From: Roseicella sp. DB1501
GTDB lineage: Bacteria > Pseudomonadota > Alphaproteobacteria > Acetobacterales > Acetobacteraceae
Assembly (NCBI RefSeq): GCF_013112485.1
Contig: NZ_JABFHG010000016.1
Coordinates: forward strand, 48,230-112,229
Direction of reading: 5' to 3'
Length of the DNA: 64,000 nucleotides
Below the pieces are notes generated by a model. The model saw only the letters and a program-made list of their open reading frames with translations, made no database searches and was not told the DNA's origin. Of this stretch, positions 23,904 through 31,026 are shown in pieces. The translations under genes were made by a program, and so were the position numbers. How positions within the stretch are numbered: position 1 is the stretch's first letter; every line of letters starts with the position of its first letter.

Positions 23904-25309
23904 CGCCCGTCGATCTGACCCTGCAGGAGCCGCATCTGGAAGCGCTGCGCGGCCTGGTCCTACGCGAGGATGGGGTCGAAGCGGCGGCCTATTTGCTTTG
24001 CGGGGAGGCACGGATCGCCCGCGACCCTTGGGAGCGGCGAAGCCGGCGGCGCTTTACCTCCTATGCCGTTTTGCCGATTCCGCCGGAAGACGCGGTATCG
24101 GCCAGCCATACGCATGTCACCTGGTCGACCATGTCCTTCGTGCGCCTGCTGAAGCGGGCCAAGGAGGAGGGTCTGGTCGCGGGCATTGTCCACGCGCATC
24201 CGCGTGGTCCGGACCGCTTTTCCGACCAGGATGACCGCAATGAGCGCGAGCTGGCTCGCCTGGCGCGAAATCGCAATGGCGAGGATGCGGCCCTGCTCAG
24301 CGTGCTGCTGATCGGCGACGGCGCGGTGCGGGCGCGGTTGTGGCCGGATCTGCATGCCCCGGTCGCGGCGGATCCGGTCCGGGTCGTCGGGCGGCACCTC
24401 ACCTTCCACGGTGCGCCGGCACCGGGAAGCGGTGGCCTCGAGGCCTTTGCCCGCCAAGCCCTGGCCTTCGGGCCGGAGCTTACCCCCCGGCTGCGTGCCT
24501 TACGCGTCGGCGTGGTTGGGTGCGGCGGCACCGGCAGCCCGACGGCGGTGCTGCTGGCGCGCCTCGGCGTAGGCCAGCTCGCTTTGTTTGACGATGATAT
24601 CGTCGAGGTTACTAACCTGAACCGGCTCCACGGAGCACGGCGGGCGGACGCCGATGCCATGCGGCCGAAGGTCGAGACGCTCGCGCGCGAGATCACCGAG
24701 ATGGGCCTCGGCACGCGGGTGGTGCCGGTGCGCGGCTGGATTGGTGACCCGGCCTGCCGCGACGTCCTGAAATCCTGCGACGTCATCTTCGGCTGCACGG
24801 ATGACCATGACGGTCGGCTGCTGCTCAACCGCCTTGCCTATTTCTACCTGATCCCGGTGATCGATATGGGGCTGGCGATCGATCCGGCCCCGGGCGGTGG
24901 CCTGCGTGATCTGACCGGCCGTGTGACGGTGCTGACGCCGGGCGCACCCTGCCTTCTGTGCCGGGGCATCGTCGATCCGAGGATGGCGCGCGACGAGGAT
25001 CTGCGCCGCAAGCAACCCGAGGAGCATGAGCGACGCAAGCGCGAAGCTTACGTTCGCGGTGGTGGTAATCCGGCGCCGGCGGTGGTGACCTTCACCACGG
25101 CCACGGCCTGCATGGCGGTGGATGAACTACTGCAGGGCCTGACCGGATTTCGCGGGCCTGACGGCTGGGTGTGGCAGCGGGCACGGCGTTTCGACCGTTT
25201 GGAGGACCGCCGCCCCGGTGCCACCCAGGATCCAAACTGCCCGGTCTGCAGCGACAGCGGCTACTGGGGGCGCGCCGATCTTGAGCCGTTCCTGGATCGG
25301 GTCGGTTAG
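23900..25309 (+). CDS. JAB peptidase-E1 activating enzyme fusion
   Basis: A 469-residue protein. Residues about 10-160 form a JAB/JAMM metallopeptidase with HAH (98-100), Ser108 and Asp111 and an upstream Glu27. Residues about 190-440 form a ThiF/E1 domain with GCGGTGS (207-213) and acidic DDD at 231-233. Two CxxC pairs (351/354 and 447/450) probably bind zinc. The peptidase half can process or remove Ubl; the E1 half adenylates it. Fusion in one chain ties loading and removal together. Confidence 0.9.
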   Translation: MTPVDLTLQEPHLEALRGLVLREDGVEAAAYLLCGEARIARDPWERRSRRRFTSYAVLPIPPEDAVSASHTHVTWSTMSFVRLLKRAKEEGLVAGIVHAHPRGPDRFSDQDDRNERELARLARNRNGEDAALLSVLLIGDGAVRARLWPDLHAPVAADPVRVVGRHLTFHGAPAPGSGGLEAFARQALAFGPELTPRLRALRVGVVGCGGTGSPTAVLLARLGVGQLALFDDDIVEVTNLNRLHGARRADADAMRPKVETLAREITEMGLGTRVVPVRGWIGDPACRDVLKSCDVIFGCTDDHDGRLLLNRLAYFYLIPVIDMGLAIDPAPGGGLRDLTGRVTVLTPGAPCLLCRGIVDPRMARDEDLRRKQPEEHERRKREAYVRGGGNPAPAVVTFTTATACMAVDELLQGLTGFRGPDGWVWQRARRFDRLEDRRPGATQDPNCPVCSDSGYWGRADLEPFLDRVG

Positions 25310-25311
25310 CC

Positions 25312-25722
25312 ATGTGGCGCGACGCGCTTCGCCGGCTCCTGGTCAGCCTGGGCGCCATCAAGCGGCCGGATTTGGTGGCTCGTACGATGGACCGCCATCC
25401 AACCCCCGAGGAATTGCCGGCAGGTAGGCTGGTCGTCGTCGAGGATGGCGGACGCCAGAAATGGGTCTGCTTCCGTTGCCCCGGTGGCTGCGGGGCGCGC
25501 CTGCAGTTGTCGCTCAATCCCACCCGCCGGCCGCGATGGGGCGTCTCCCTCGACTGGCTTCGCCGACCAAGCATCAGCCCGTCCGTGCATCAGACGAACG
25601 CCTGCCGCTGCCATTTCTGGGTGAAGCAGGGCGCGATTGATTGGTGCCGCGATACCGGCACCCGCCCGCCTGTCTCCAACACCCCGCTAGCCACTTCACC
25701 GATGGAAGGCCCATCACGATGA
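25312..25722 (+). CDS. DUF6527-type protein of the ubiquitin-like operon
   Basis: A 136-residue protein with a zinc-ribbon-like CFRCPGGC segment (around 51-58) and a second cluster CRCHFW...WC (around 98-112). Proteins of this type (DUF6527) accompany multi-ubiquitin/E2/E1 operons and have been proposed to act as Ubl-processing or accessory factors. It starts 2 bp after the E1 stop. The family call is from memory of motif and position. Confidence 0.7.
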   Translation: MWRDALRRLLVSLGAIKRPDLVARTMDRHPTPEELPAGRLVVVEDGGRQKWVCFRCPGGCGARLQLSLNPTRRPRWGVSLDWLRRPSISPSVHQTNACRCHFWVKQGAIDWCRDTGTRPPVSNTPLATSPMEGPSR

Positions 25723-25943
25723 CCAAGCGAAACCAGCATATTGTGCCGCATCCCGATGGGTGGGCGGTGCGAGGCGCCGGTAGCGAACGCGCCAGCTCGG
25801 TGCATAGCACCCAGCAGGAAGCGATCAGCCGCGGACGGGAGGTGTCCGGTAACCAGGGCACGGAGTTGCTCATCCATGGGCAGAACGGCCGCATCCGGGA
25901 GCGTGACAGCCACGGTAAGGATCGCTTCCCGCCCAAGGGTTAA
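25719..25943 (+). CDS. DUF2188-like small protein
   Basis: A 74-residue protein. The pattern HIVPHPDGWAVRGAGSERA, then a helix with QQEAISRGREV and a strand with ELLIHGQNGRI, is the small beta-alpha-beta DUF2188 fold. Its ATG overlaps the DUF6527 stop, so it is the fifth gene of the Ubl operon. DUF2188 proteins have no known function; a role as target or adaptor of the system is possible but untested. Confidence 0.75.
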   Translation: MTKRNQHIVPHPDGWAVRGAGSERASSVHSTQQEAISRGREVSGNQGTELLIHGQNGRIRERDSHGKDRFPPKG

Positions 25944-25954
25944 TCACCCAACAT

Positions 25955-25988
25955 GCCCTACATATGCCCTGCACATGCAGGGCGTTTT
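25955..25988 (+). repeat. Heptamer array 3, also a terminator-like hairpin
   Basis: GCCCTAC (25955, one mismatch), GCCCTGC (25966) and GCAGGGC (25977) at 11-bp pitch. The last two fold as a 7-bp stem with loop ACAT, followed by GTTTTT, so this copy can act as an intrinsic terminator of the Ubl operon. Confidence 0.85.
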
Positions 25989-26011
25989 TACAGATAGGAA
26001 GTACCAGCCCT

Positions 26012-26380
26012 ATGGCGATGAAACTAGAAGTCGTGTCGGTCCATAACCACGGCAAAGCCGCGGAGGAGCATGTGCTCCTGCGGGCAAACGAAGATTGCGA
26101 CGTCGGCAAGTATCTCCTGGCGGACAGCACGTTCCTGGACAACGGAAAGGTCTCCAACCGGCTGCGCCATCTCTTCTGGTTTCCTAAGAAAGCCGTCAAG
26201 AAGGGGGAGCTTGTCTCCGTCCGGACCGGCAAGGGCACCAACACCGAGGTCACCAACCAAAGTGGGACCAAGGTGCACCGTTTCTACTGGGGCTTAGGGG
26301 CAGCTGTGTGGAACGATGAGACGGACTGCGCGGTCCTGATCGAGGCGAATACCTGGCAGTTTCGTCGCGCCAAGGGATAG
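26012..26380 (+). CDS. Lamin-tail-like small protein
   Basis: A 122-residue protein of all-beta character. The segment WFPKKAVKKGELVSVRTGKG, followed by FYWGLGAAVWND and a strand ending the chain, resembles the lamin-tail domain pattern (axis of W-G-x-G-x-x-V-W-N). It has no signal peptide. The first two ATGs (26012, 26018) are equally possible. It lies between the Ubl operon and abiF in the presumed defence island; function unknown. Confidence 0.6.
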   Translation: MAMKLEVVSVHNHGKAAEEHVLLRANEDCDVGKYLLADSTFLDNGKVSNRLRHLFWFPKKAVKKGELVSVRTGKGTNTEVTNQSGTKVHRFYWGLGAAVWNDETDCAVLIEANTWQFRRAKG

Positions 26381-26411
26381 GGGGCGGGAGCGGACGTTCA
26401 GGACGACAAAC

Positions 26412-26440
26412 TTGACTTTACGGTCTTGCTTCGCTAGATT
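26412..26440 (+). promoter_or_regulatory. Promoter of the small RNA ahead of abiF
   Basis: TTGACT (26412-26417), exactly 17 bp, TAGATT (26435-26440): a near-consensus sigma70 promoter firing at about 26447, far too strong and too close to serve only as a leader for the weakly spaced abiF start. Confidence 0.75.
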
Positions 26441-26446
26441 GCTTTC

Positions 26447-26506
26447 ATCAACACCGCCCTCGCCTCTCCGGTTTTCGGACCGTGATGCGTACTAGGGCGG
26501 TTTTTT
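26447..26506 (+). ncRNA. AbiF-associated structured small RNA (candidate)
   Basis: About 60 nt between a strong promoter and a T6 run that ends 4 bp before the abiF ATG. An outer stem ACCGCCCT (26453-26460) / AGGGCGGT (26494-26501) runs straight into TTTTTT, and an inner hairpin pairs TCCG (26467-26470) with CGGA (26476-26479). A conserved RNA upstream of abiF genes is known (the abiF RNA motif); position and shape agree here. Whether it is antitoxin, guide or attenuator is unknown. Confidence 0.75.
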
Positions 26507-26509
26507 ATT

Positions 26510-27472
26510 ATGGCCGTCCGTATTTATAGCCGCCCTGCCCTCTCGGTCGACGACCAGCTCGCGCGACTGCGGGCGCGCGGTATGCTCATCGTGGATGAGC
26601 CGCTGGCCCGCCATACACTCACCGTGGTCAGCTATTACCGCTTCACCGACTACGCACAGCCACTGCTCGACCCGGCGGCATCTACCATCTGCTACCGTGC
26701 CGGCACCGGCTTCGAGGACGTGCTCAGCATCGTTCGCTTCGATGAGGCACTGCGTGGCCTGCTCCTGCCCGTGCTGGAGCGCATCGAGATTGCCGCGCGC
26801 ACGGTCATCTCCAACGATATGAGCGTACGGCACGGGCCGCACTGGTACCTCGACGCGGCCCACTATTCCGATCCGGTCCGTTCTGGCGAGACCATCGCCA
26901 GGATCCAGGCGGATATCGGACACACCGACCCGCGCAAGCGGCACGCCTCGGTCCGGCAATATTACGAAGACTATGACCAGCCGGTGATGCCGCCGAGCTG
27001 GATGGTGTTCGAAGCCCTGCCCTTCGGCACGGTGGCCAACATCTACCGCAACCTGAACGGCCACACCCACCAGTACCGCATTGCCAAGGCCTTCGGCCTA
27101 CCCCACCAGCTGGTCGGCTCGTGGCTGTTTGCCTGCTCCTATTTGCGCAATCTGGTGGCGCATCACGGGCGGGTATGGAACCGCGTTTTCACCATTAAGC
27201 CGCACGTTCATACGCCCCATAAGGCCTACATGGATGGTCGCAATGACCGGCTATTCGGCTTTTGTGTGGTCCTGCAGCTGCTGAACAAGGCGATCTCGAT
27301 GGAGACCGGCTTTGCCACCCAGCTGCGGGCGCTGCTGGAGGCCTACCCTGCCCTGCCGCTTGAGGCCATGGCATTCCCTGACGGCTGGGCCAAGCGGCCG
27401 CTGTGGCAGGAGAAGTTGCGGCGACCGCCCCCTCCCCTTCCTGCGACAGCGACTTTACCGAGCACCCCATAG
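26510..27472 (+). CDS. abiF: Abi_2/AbiF-family HEPN protein
   Basis: A 320-residue protein of the AbiD/AbiF abortive-infection family. The N-terminal LSVDDQLARLRARGMLI is typical. The HEPN ribonuclease motif RNxxxH is present as RNLVAH at 213-218. The Pro-rich tail (RRPPPPLP) may be disordered. It directly follows the small RNA. AbiF-like HEPN proteins are regarded as relatives or ancestors of Cas13, acting as RNA-cutting toxins in phage defence; here that is by family inference. Confidence 0.88.
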   Translation: MAVRIYSRPALSVDDQLARLRARGMLIVDEPLARHTLTVVSYYRFTDYAQPLLDPAASTICYRAGTGFEDVLSIVRFDEALRGLLLPVLERIEIAARTVISNDMSVRHGPHWYLDAAHYSDPVRSGETIARIQADIGHTDPRKRHASVRQYYEDYDQPVMPPSWMVFEALPFGTVANIYRNLNGHTHQYRIAKAFGLPHQLVGSWLFACSYLRNLVAHHGRVWNRVFTIKPHVHTPHKAYMDGRNDRLFGFCVVLQLLNKAISMETGFATQLRALLEAYPALPLEAMAFPDGWAKRPLWQEKLRRPPPPLPATATLPSTP

Positions 27473-27484
27473 TGGCAAATCTAC

Positions 27485-27513
27485 GCCCTGCATATGCCCT
27501 GCGAAAGCAGGGC
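27485..27513. repeat. Heptamer array 4 (three units)
   Basis: GCCCTGC at 27485 and 27496, then GCAGGGC at 27507, 11-bp pitch. The last pair folds with a GAAA loop. It lies between the convergent abiF and the next minus-strand gene. Confidence 0.85.
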
Positions 27514-27538
27514 AAACGCCAGCCGCCTGCCCTGCCGT

Positions 27539-28519
27539 TTACTCCGCCACGTCGGACAGACCCGAGCGGCGCCGGGCGGTCTTCAAGGCGTCCAGCTGCC
27601 GATCCAGGTCGTGTGCAGCCGCTCCCCGCACGATGCTCGCCAGGGAATGCATCTCCTCCTCCATCTTTGACACCTCTTCCTCGCGTAGCCGCCGGAGCAT
27701 CACGTCGCTGCTGACGATGGTCTGGTCGGTATCCTGGCCGGTGGTGAGGTAGGTCCCGACGAAGGTCATCCGCTGCTCGAGAACCTCGCCGATATCGGTG
27801 ATGAAGTGGATGTAGTCGCCACGATGGCTGTAATTACGCTTCTCGAACATCCAGAACACCTTGTTGGAGAGGACGCGCAGGAAACCATCATATTCCCAGT
27901 ACGGTGGGTAATTCGGCTCACGGTTGATGATGGGCACATTCAGCTTGCATCGGATGACCAGGCCACGCCGGATCTTCAGCACGTAGCGGACGCGCAGTCC
28001 GCATAACAGCCATTCCGAGCCGCGCCGCATCCACATCCGGTAGGCACCGCCATAGGCGGCGAGGCGCTGGCTGGCCTGAGCGCGACCAGTCTGGTCGGCC
28101 GGATACAGGAGCGAGGGAAAGACCGGCCAGTGGTCATAGATGATGTTGTCGATAATCTGCTGAGCCGTGCTGATATCCATGCCGAACCGGCGAGCCGTGT
28201 CATAGAGATGCTCGCCAGGCTCCGGCAGAAAATAAACGTCACGTATTTCCTCGATGCGGTCTAGAATCTGCTCTTTCTCGCCCGGGCCGTATTGTTTTGC
28301 TTTGATTGTATTTTCTACGGCGCGAAATACCTCTTCGGCAAACCCTTCATCGATCGGCCGGCCCAGTTTCCAGTAATGCCAGGTCGCCGCAGCAATGTCG
28401 GCTTCCGCCAGAATATCCACCTGCTTGATGCCGCGTGGCGATTTGAGGATCCGGTTCCACCACCGGCTCTTTGGTGACAGGAACAAGATCATGATCTTGT
28501 TCTTCTTGGGCAAGGACAT
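27539..28519 (-). CDS. Unrecognised 326-residue protein
   Basis: Starts at ATG 28519 behind GGAGGAGC (an earlier TTG is less likely). It is soluble, has no signal peptide, and no family is recognised. The N-terminal 60 residues are basic, residues about 60-140 are helical, and residues about 140-250 are aromatic/basic with strands (YRMWMRRGSEWLLCGLRVRY). The C-terminus is a charged coil rich in Glu and Arg with LRRLREEEVSKMEEEM. The aromatic-basic middle could bind nucleic acid. Its position between abiF and the partition genes suggests a defence or plasmid-maintenance role, but this is only context. Confidence 0.7.
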   Translation of the reverse strand: MSLPKKNKIMILFLSPKSRWWNRILKSPRGIKQVDILAEADIAAATWHYWKLGRPIDEGFAEEVFRAVENTIKAKQYGPGEKEQILDRIEEIRDVYFLPEPGEHLYDTARRFGMDISTAQQIIDNIIYDHWPVFPSLLYPADQTGRAQASQRLAAYGGAYRMWMRRGSEWLLCGLRVRYVLKIRRGLVIRCKLNVPIINREPNYPPYWEYDGFLRVLSNKVFWMFEKRNYSHRGDYIHFITDIGEVLEQRMTFVGTYLTTGQDTDQTIVSSDVMLRRLREEEVSKMEEEMHSLASIVRGAAAHDLDRQLDALKTARRRSGLSDVAE

Positions 28520-28661
28520 GGCAGCTCCTCCGATCAAGCACGGAGGCTCCGCGCGGTGAAACTTTCACCCAGGCTTCACCCGCCAGCAATAATCCGCCGG
28601 CCGTTCGGGAGGTCACGATTTGGGTTAGGTGGGTCGACCAGGGTGGCAGCGGAGACGAAAA

Positions 28662-28946
28662 ATGTCCTGCCTACGGCCGAGCAGGCCACAAGATGGAAGC
28701 GGTGCTACGGCGCTGGTGTGTGAAGCGCAACTGGCGTCGGGCGAACTCTCCCGTGAGGTCATGCAGCACCTCCGAGAGCTGCATCCCGAGCTGCTGGGTG
28801 CGCTGCCGCCACCGCTGGTGGAGCTGTTGCAGCAGACAGTTCAGCAGCACGGGGTGCAATGGCTGTGCGCGACGGCCCAATGGTGGGCAGACCGCCAAGG
28901 CGGTGAGGATGCGGAACGCTGCAGTCACTGCCGCGGGCCGCTTTAA
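28662..28946 (+). CDS. Small hypothetical protein with C-terminal Cys pair
   Basis: A 94-residue frame with ATG 28662 behind GGAGACG. Its codon pattern looks coding and the helical segment LSREVMQHLRELHPELL is amphipathic. The last residues CSHCRGPL carry a CxxC. No family recognised. It stands alone on the plus strand between two minus-strand genes, so it could be spurious. Confidence 0.4.
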   Translation: MSCLRPSRPQDGSGATALVCEAQLASGELSREVMQHLRELHPELLGALPPPLVELLQQTVQQHGVQWLCATAQWWADRQGGEDAERCSHCRGPL

Positions 28947-28966
28947 ATCCGAAAAACAGGGAACAT

Positions 28967-28995
28967 GCCCTGCAATGGCAGGGCATGTGCAGGGC
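28967..28995. repeat. Heptamer array 5 (three units)
   Basis: GCCCTGC (28967), GCAGGGC (28978) and GCAGGGC (28989), 11-bp pitch, lying 15 bp past the 3' end of the ribbon-helix-helix gene and between convergent genes. Confidence 0.85.
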
Positions 28996-29010
28996 GACTG
29001 TCCTGCCTGC

Positions 29011-29322
29011 TCAGTCCATGTCGGAGCGGGCGTGCCGAACGGCGTCGACCAGGGCCCGGGCATCGGCCTTTTCCCCAAGCACCAGCAGGCCGCGCAGGAG
29101 ATCGGAATCTTTGATGGGGCGGCCAGCCTCTTCGCTGACGCGTGCCACAAGGCGCTGCAGGCGGCTTTCCTCGGTGCCGCTCAGGCGTACCGTGTGATTG
29201 CGGCGGCGGCCTACTGTCTCGCGCTTGATGGCGGGCCGGTCGGCCGCGCTCGTCTCGGCCGTGCTGATGGCCAACTGGCCCAGTTTGCTGCCCCCTGCCC
29301 CACCGAGCTGCCGCTTAGCCAT
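29011..29322 (-). CDS. Ribbon-helix-helix partition partner of ParA
   Basis: A 103-residue basic protein. After a flexible N-terminus (1-40) comes a ribbon-helix-helix domain: strand HTVRLS, helix TEESRLQRLVARVSEEAG, turn RPIKDSD, helix LLRGLLVLG (about 43-85). It overlaps parA by 8 bp and takes the place of the small ParB/ParG/Omega-type centromere-binding protein of type Ib-like partition loci. RHH proteins bind short repeated heptamer-like sites and often repress their own operon. Confidence 0.8.
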   Translation of the reverse strand: MAKRQLGGAGGSKLGQLAISTAETSAADRPAIKRETVGRRRNHTVRLSGTEESRLQRLVARVSEEAGRPIKDSDLLRGLLVLGEKADARALVDAVRHARSDMD

Positions 29323-30076
29323 GACGCAGCACCTCCTGCGTCAGCGCCTCGAAATCCTGAGCCCCATGTCCGCTCGGATCGAAGGTGAAAATCGGCTCGC
29401 CCGTGATCTGGGCCTGGTTGATCGCCTCGGTCTTGCGGATCACCGTCTGCAGCAGCAGGTCTTTCACCCCTTCAAGCTCGCGATTGACGTAATCGTTGGT
29501 CTGGCGGTTCCGGCTGTCGAAGGCGTTGCGCAGGATAAAACGTCCGCCTGGCCGCTCGCCCCGGAGCACTTCAATCGAGGCGAAGAGATCGGCGATGCCG
29601 TCGAGGGAATATTTTCCGTAGGTCGTGGGGATCAGGATGGTATCCGCGGTGTAGATGGCGTTGGCCGTGATCACACCGAGATTTGGAGGGCAATCCAGCA
29701 GGATGACATCGTAGGTATCTTTCAGGCGCTTCAGCGCCCGGTCGAGGATCTGCTCCCGGAAGTGATGCGAGATGACCCGCTCGGCGGTCACCGCCAAGTG
29801 GATGTTGGACGGGATGATCGAGAGATTGGTGGTCGCCTCACCTTTCGCTTCGGCGGGACGCACCAGAGCGGACAGGTCGGTTTTGCGGTCCTCGAACACC
29901 GCCCCGATGGTGGCGTCCTTATCGACCTGGGGGCAGTAGATCGCGGTGGAATGGGCTTGCGGGTCGAGGTCGATCAGCAGCGTACGTTTGCCGGCCCGTG
30001 CCAGCCCGTAAGCAAGATTGACGGAGACCGTGGTTTTTCCCACGCCTCCCTTCTGGTTCAGCACCGTGATTTTCAT
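29315..30076 (-). CDS. parA: ParA-family partition ATPase
   Basis: A 253-residue Walker-type ATPase: deviant Walker A KGGVGKTT (9-16), ILLDCPPNLG as Walker B region, no N-terminal DNA-binding extension. Start ATG 30076 follows GGAG. It drives plasmid segregation with the RHH partner. Array 6 of the heptamers begins 31 bp upstream of the start codon, where a centromere/operator would be expected. Confidence 0.93.
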   Translation of the reverse strand: MKITVLNQKGGVGKTTVSVNLAYGLARAGKRTLLIDLDPQAHSTAIYCPQVDKDATIGAVFEDRKTDLSALVRPAEAKGEATTNLSIIPSNIHLAVTAERVISHHFREQILDRALKRLKDTYDVILLDCPPNLGVITANAIYTADTILIPTTYGKYSLDGIADLFASIEVLRGERPGGRFILRNAFDSRNRQTNDYVNRELEGVKDLLLQTVIRKTEAINQAQITGEPIFTFDPSGHGAQDFEALTQEVLRHG

Positions 30077-30107
30077 AGGGCTCCGCCGTCGGTTGTGCTG
30101 GGCGAAG

Positions 30108-30147
30108 GCAGGGCGTTCGCCTTGCATGCGCCCTGCGTTTGCAGGGC
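30108..30147. repeat. Heptamer array 6 (four units) upstream of parA
   Basis: GCAGGGC (30108), GCCTTGC (30119, one mismatch), GCCCTGC (30130), GCAGGGC (30141): four units in strict 11-bp register, immediately upstream of parA. Best candidate for a parS-like centromere and operator. Confidence 0.85.
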
Positions 30148-30258
30148 AACCATGAGCAGTTGCGAGGCCGTCGTCAAACCGCACGCGTCAAAATCGATGC
30201 CGCAGCAGCGGATCGGCGGACCGGTGTGGCGAATAAGCCGCGGAGGGCGCCTGCCGAT

Positions 30259-30276
30259 GCAGGGCTTTCGCAGGGC
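30259..30276. repeat. Heptamer array 7 (two units)
   Basis: GCAGGGC at 30259 and 30270, direct orientation, 11-bp pitch; a degenerate unit (CGCCTGC) sits one pitch upstream at 30248. Confidence 0.75.
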
Positions 30277-30810
30277 AACGGCGCAAAAGGGCGGAAGCTC
30301 AGAAATCTCGGCGGACCGATCGCCGGCGGATCCTGCCCTGGCCGGACCGCTTCATTCGCTTCTTCGACATCGGTTAAGGCTCAGGGAAGCCCACAGACGG
30401 AGCCGATGCCTCCGCAGCACCCGAGGGGGCACTTTTTGGCTTCACTGCCTTCCTGGCGCAGCTATGGGGCACTGGCGGTGCCATTCGTCGCGCACCCCTT
30501 CTGCAAGCCAATCTTTTCCGTTCCACAGGGGAGGGCGGTCATGGAGTCCACTTGTCGATGACCATCATAGCTCGGTCGTTCTCGTTCGATCGGGAACGGT
30601 GAATGCGGGTCGGCTCGACGAACAGCTGGAGCGCGTAGCGCTCGCCGTTTCTCCCTTCAGTGCCGCTGCTGCCAGTCGTCGTCGGGACTTTGGGAACGCT
30701 TATCCCCAGGCTCGGCGGGTTAGAGAGGTTAGATATACTAGAGTTAAAGAGTTAAGGGCCTCAGACCGCTCGAATCTGCTCCGAATTTCAGTGACTTACG
30801 AGAAGTGCCC
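30277..30810. other. Non-coding stretch between par and origin
   Basis: No gene supported. The last part (30715-30760) is AT-rich with GTTAGAGAGGTTAG and repeated AGTTAA, a plausible DNA-unwinding element next to the iterons. The long plus-strand frame that spans parA and this region is a shadow. Confidence 0.4.
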
Positions 30811-31019
30811 GTTCCTGATATCCCGTGGATCTGTTCCTGAAGTCCCGAGGGTCGCGTTCCTGATGTCCCGTGGATCCGTTCCTGAAGTCCCGAGCCTCCG
30901 TTCCTGATATCCCGATAGGCTGTGGATAACTCGCCCTTTGGCTACCAGGGCTAGGCACAGGTGGCGCTAACCCGCAGAAACCGTAGCGCCTGCAGGCCAT
31001 CTATCGGGATATTAGGAAC
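30811..31019. other. oriV: Iteron replication origin with DnaA box
   Basis: Five direct 15-bp iterons, GTTCCTGANRTCCCG, start at 30811, 30833, 30856, 30878 and 30900 (22-23 bp pitch, two helical turns). A perfect DnaA box (TTATCCACA, minus strand) is at 30921-30929. One inverted copy with a single change lies at 31005-31019. AT-rich DNA flanks the left side and repA lies on the right. Confidence 0.92.
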
Positions 31020-31026
31020 AGCCGGT

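Noticed and set aside
29198..30907. 569-codon plus-strand open frame
   Set aside because: It lies antisense over parA and the non-coding par-origin gap; parA has clear motifs and the frame has none.
30811..30914. Possible small CRISPR array
   Set aside because: Units of 15 bp at 22-23 bp pitch with a DnaA box and repA beside them are origin iterons, and no cas genes exist.
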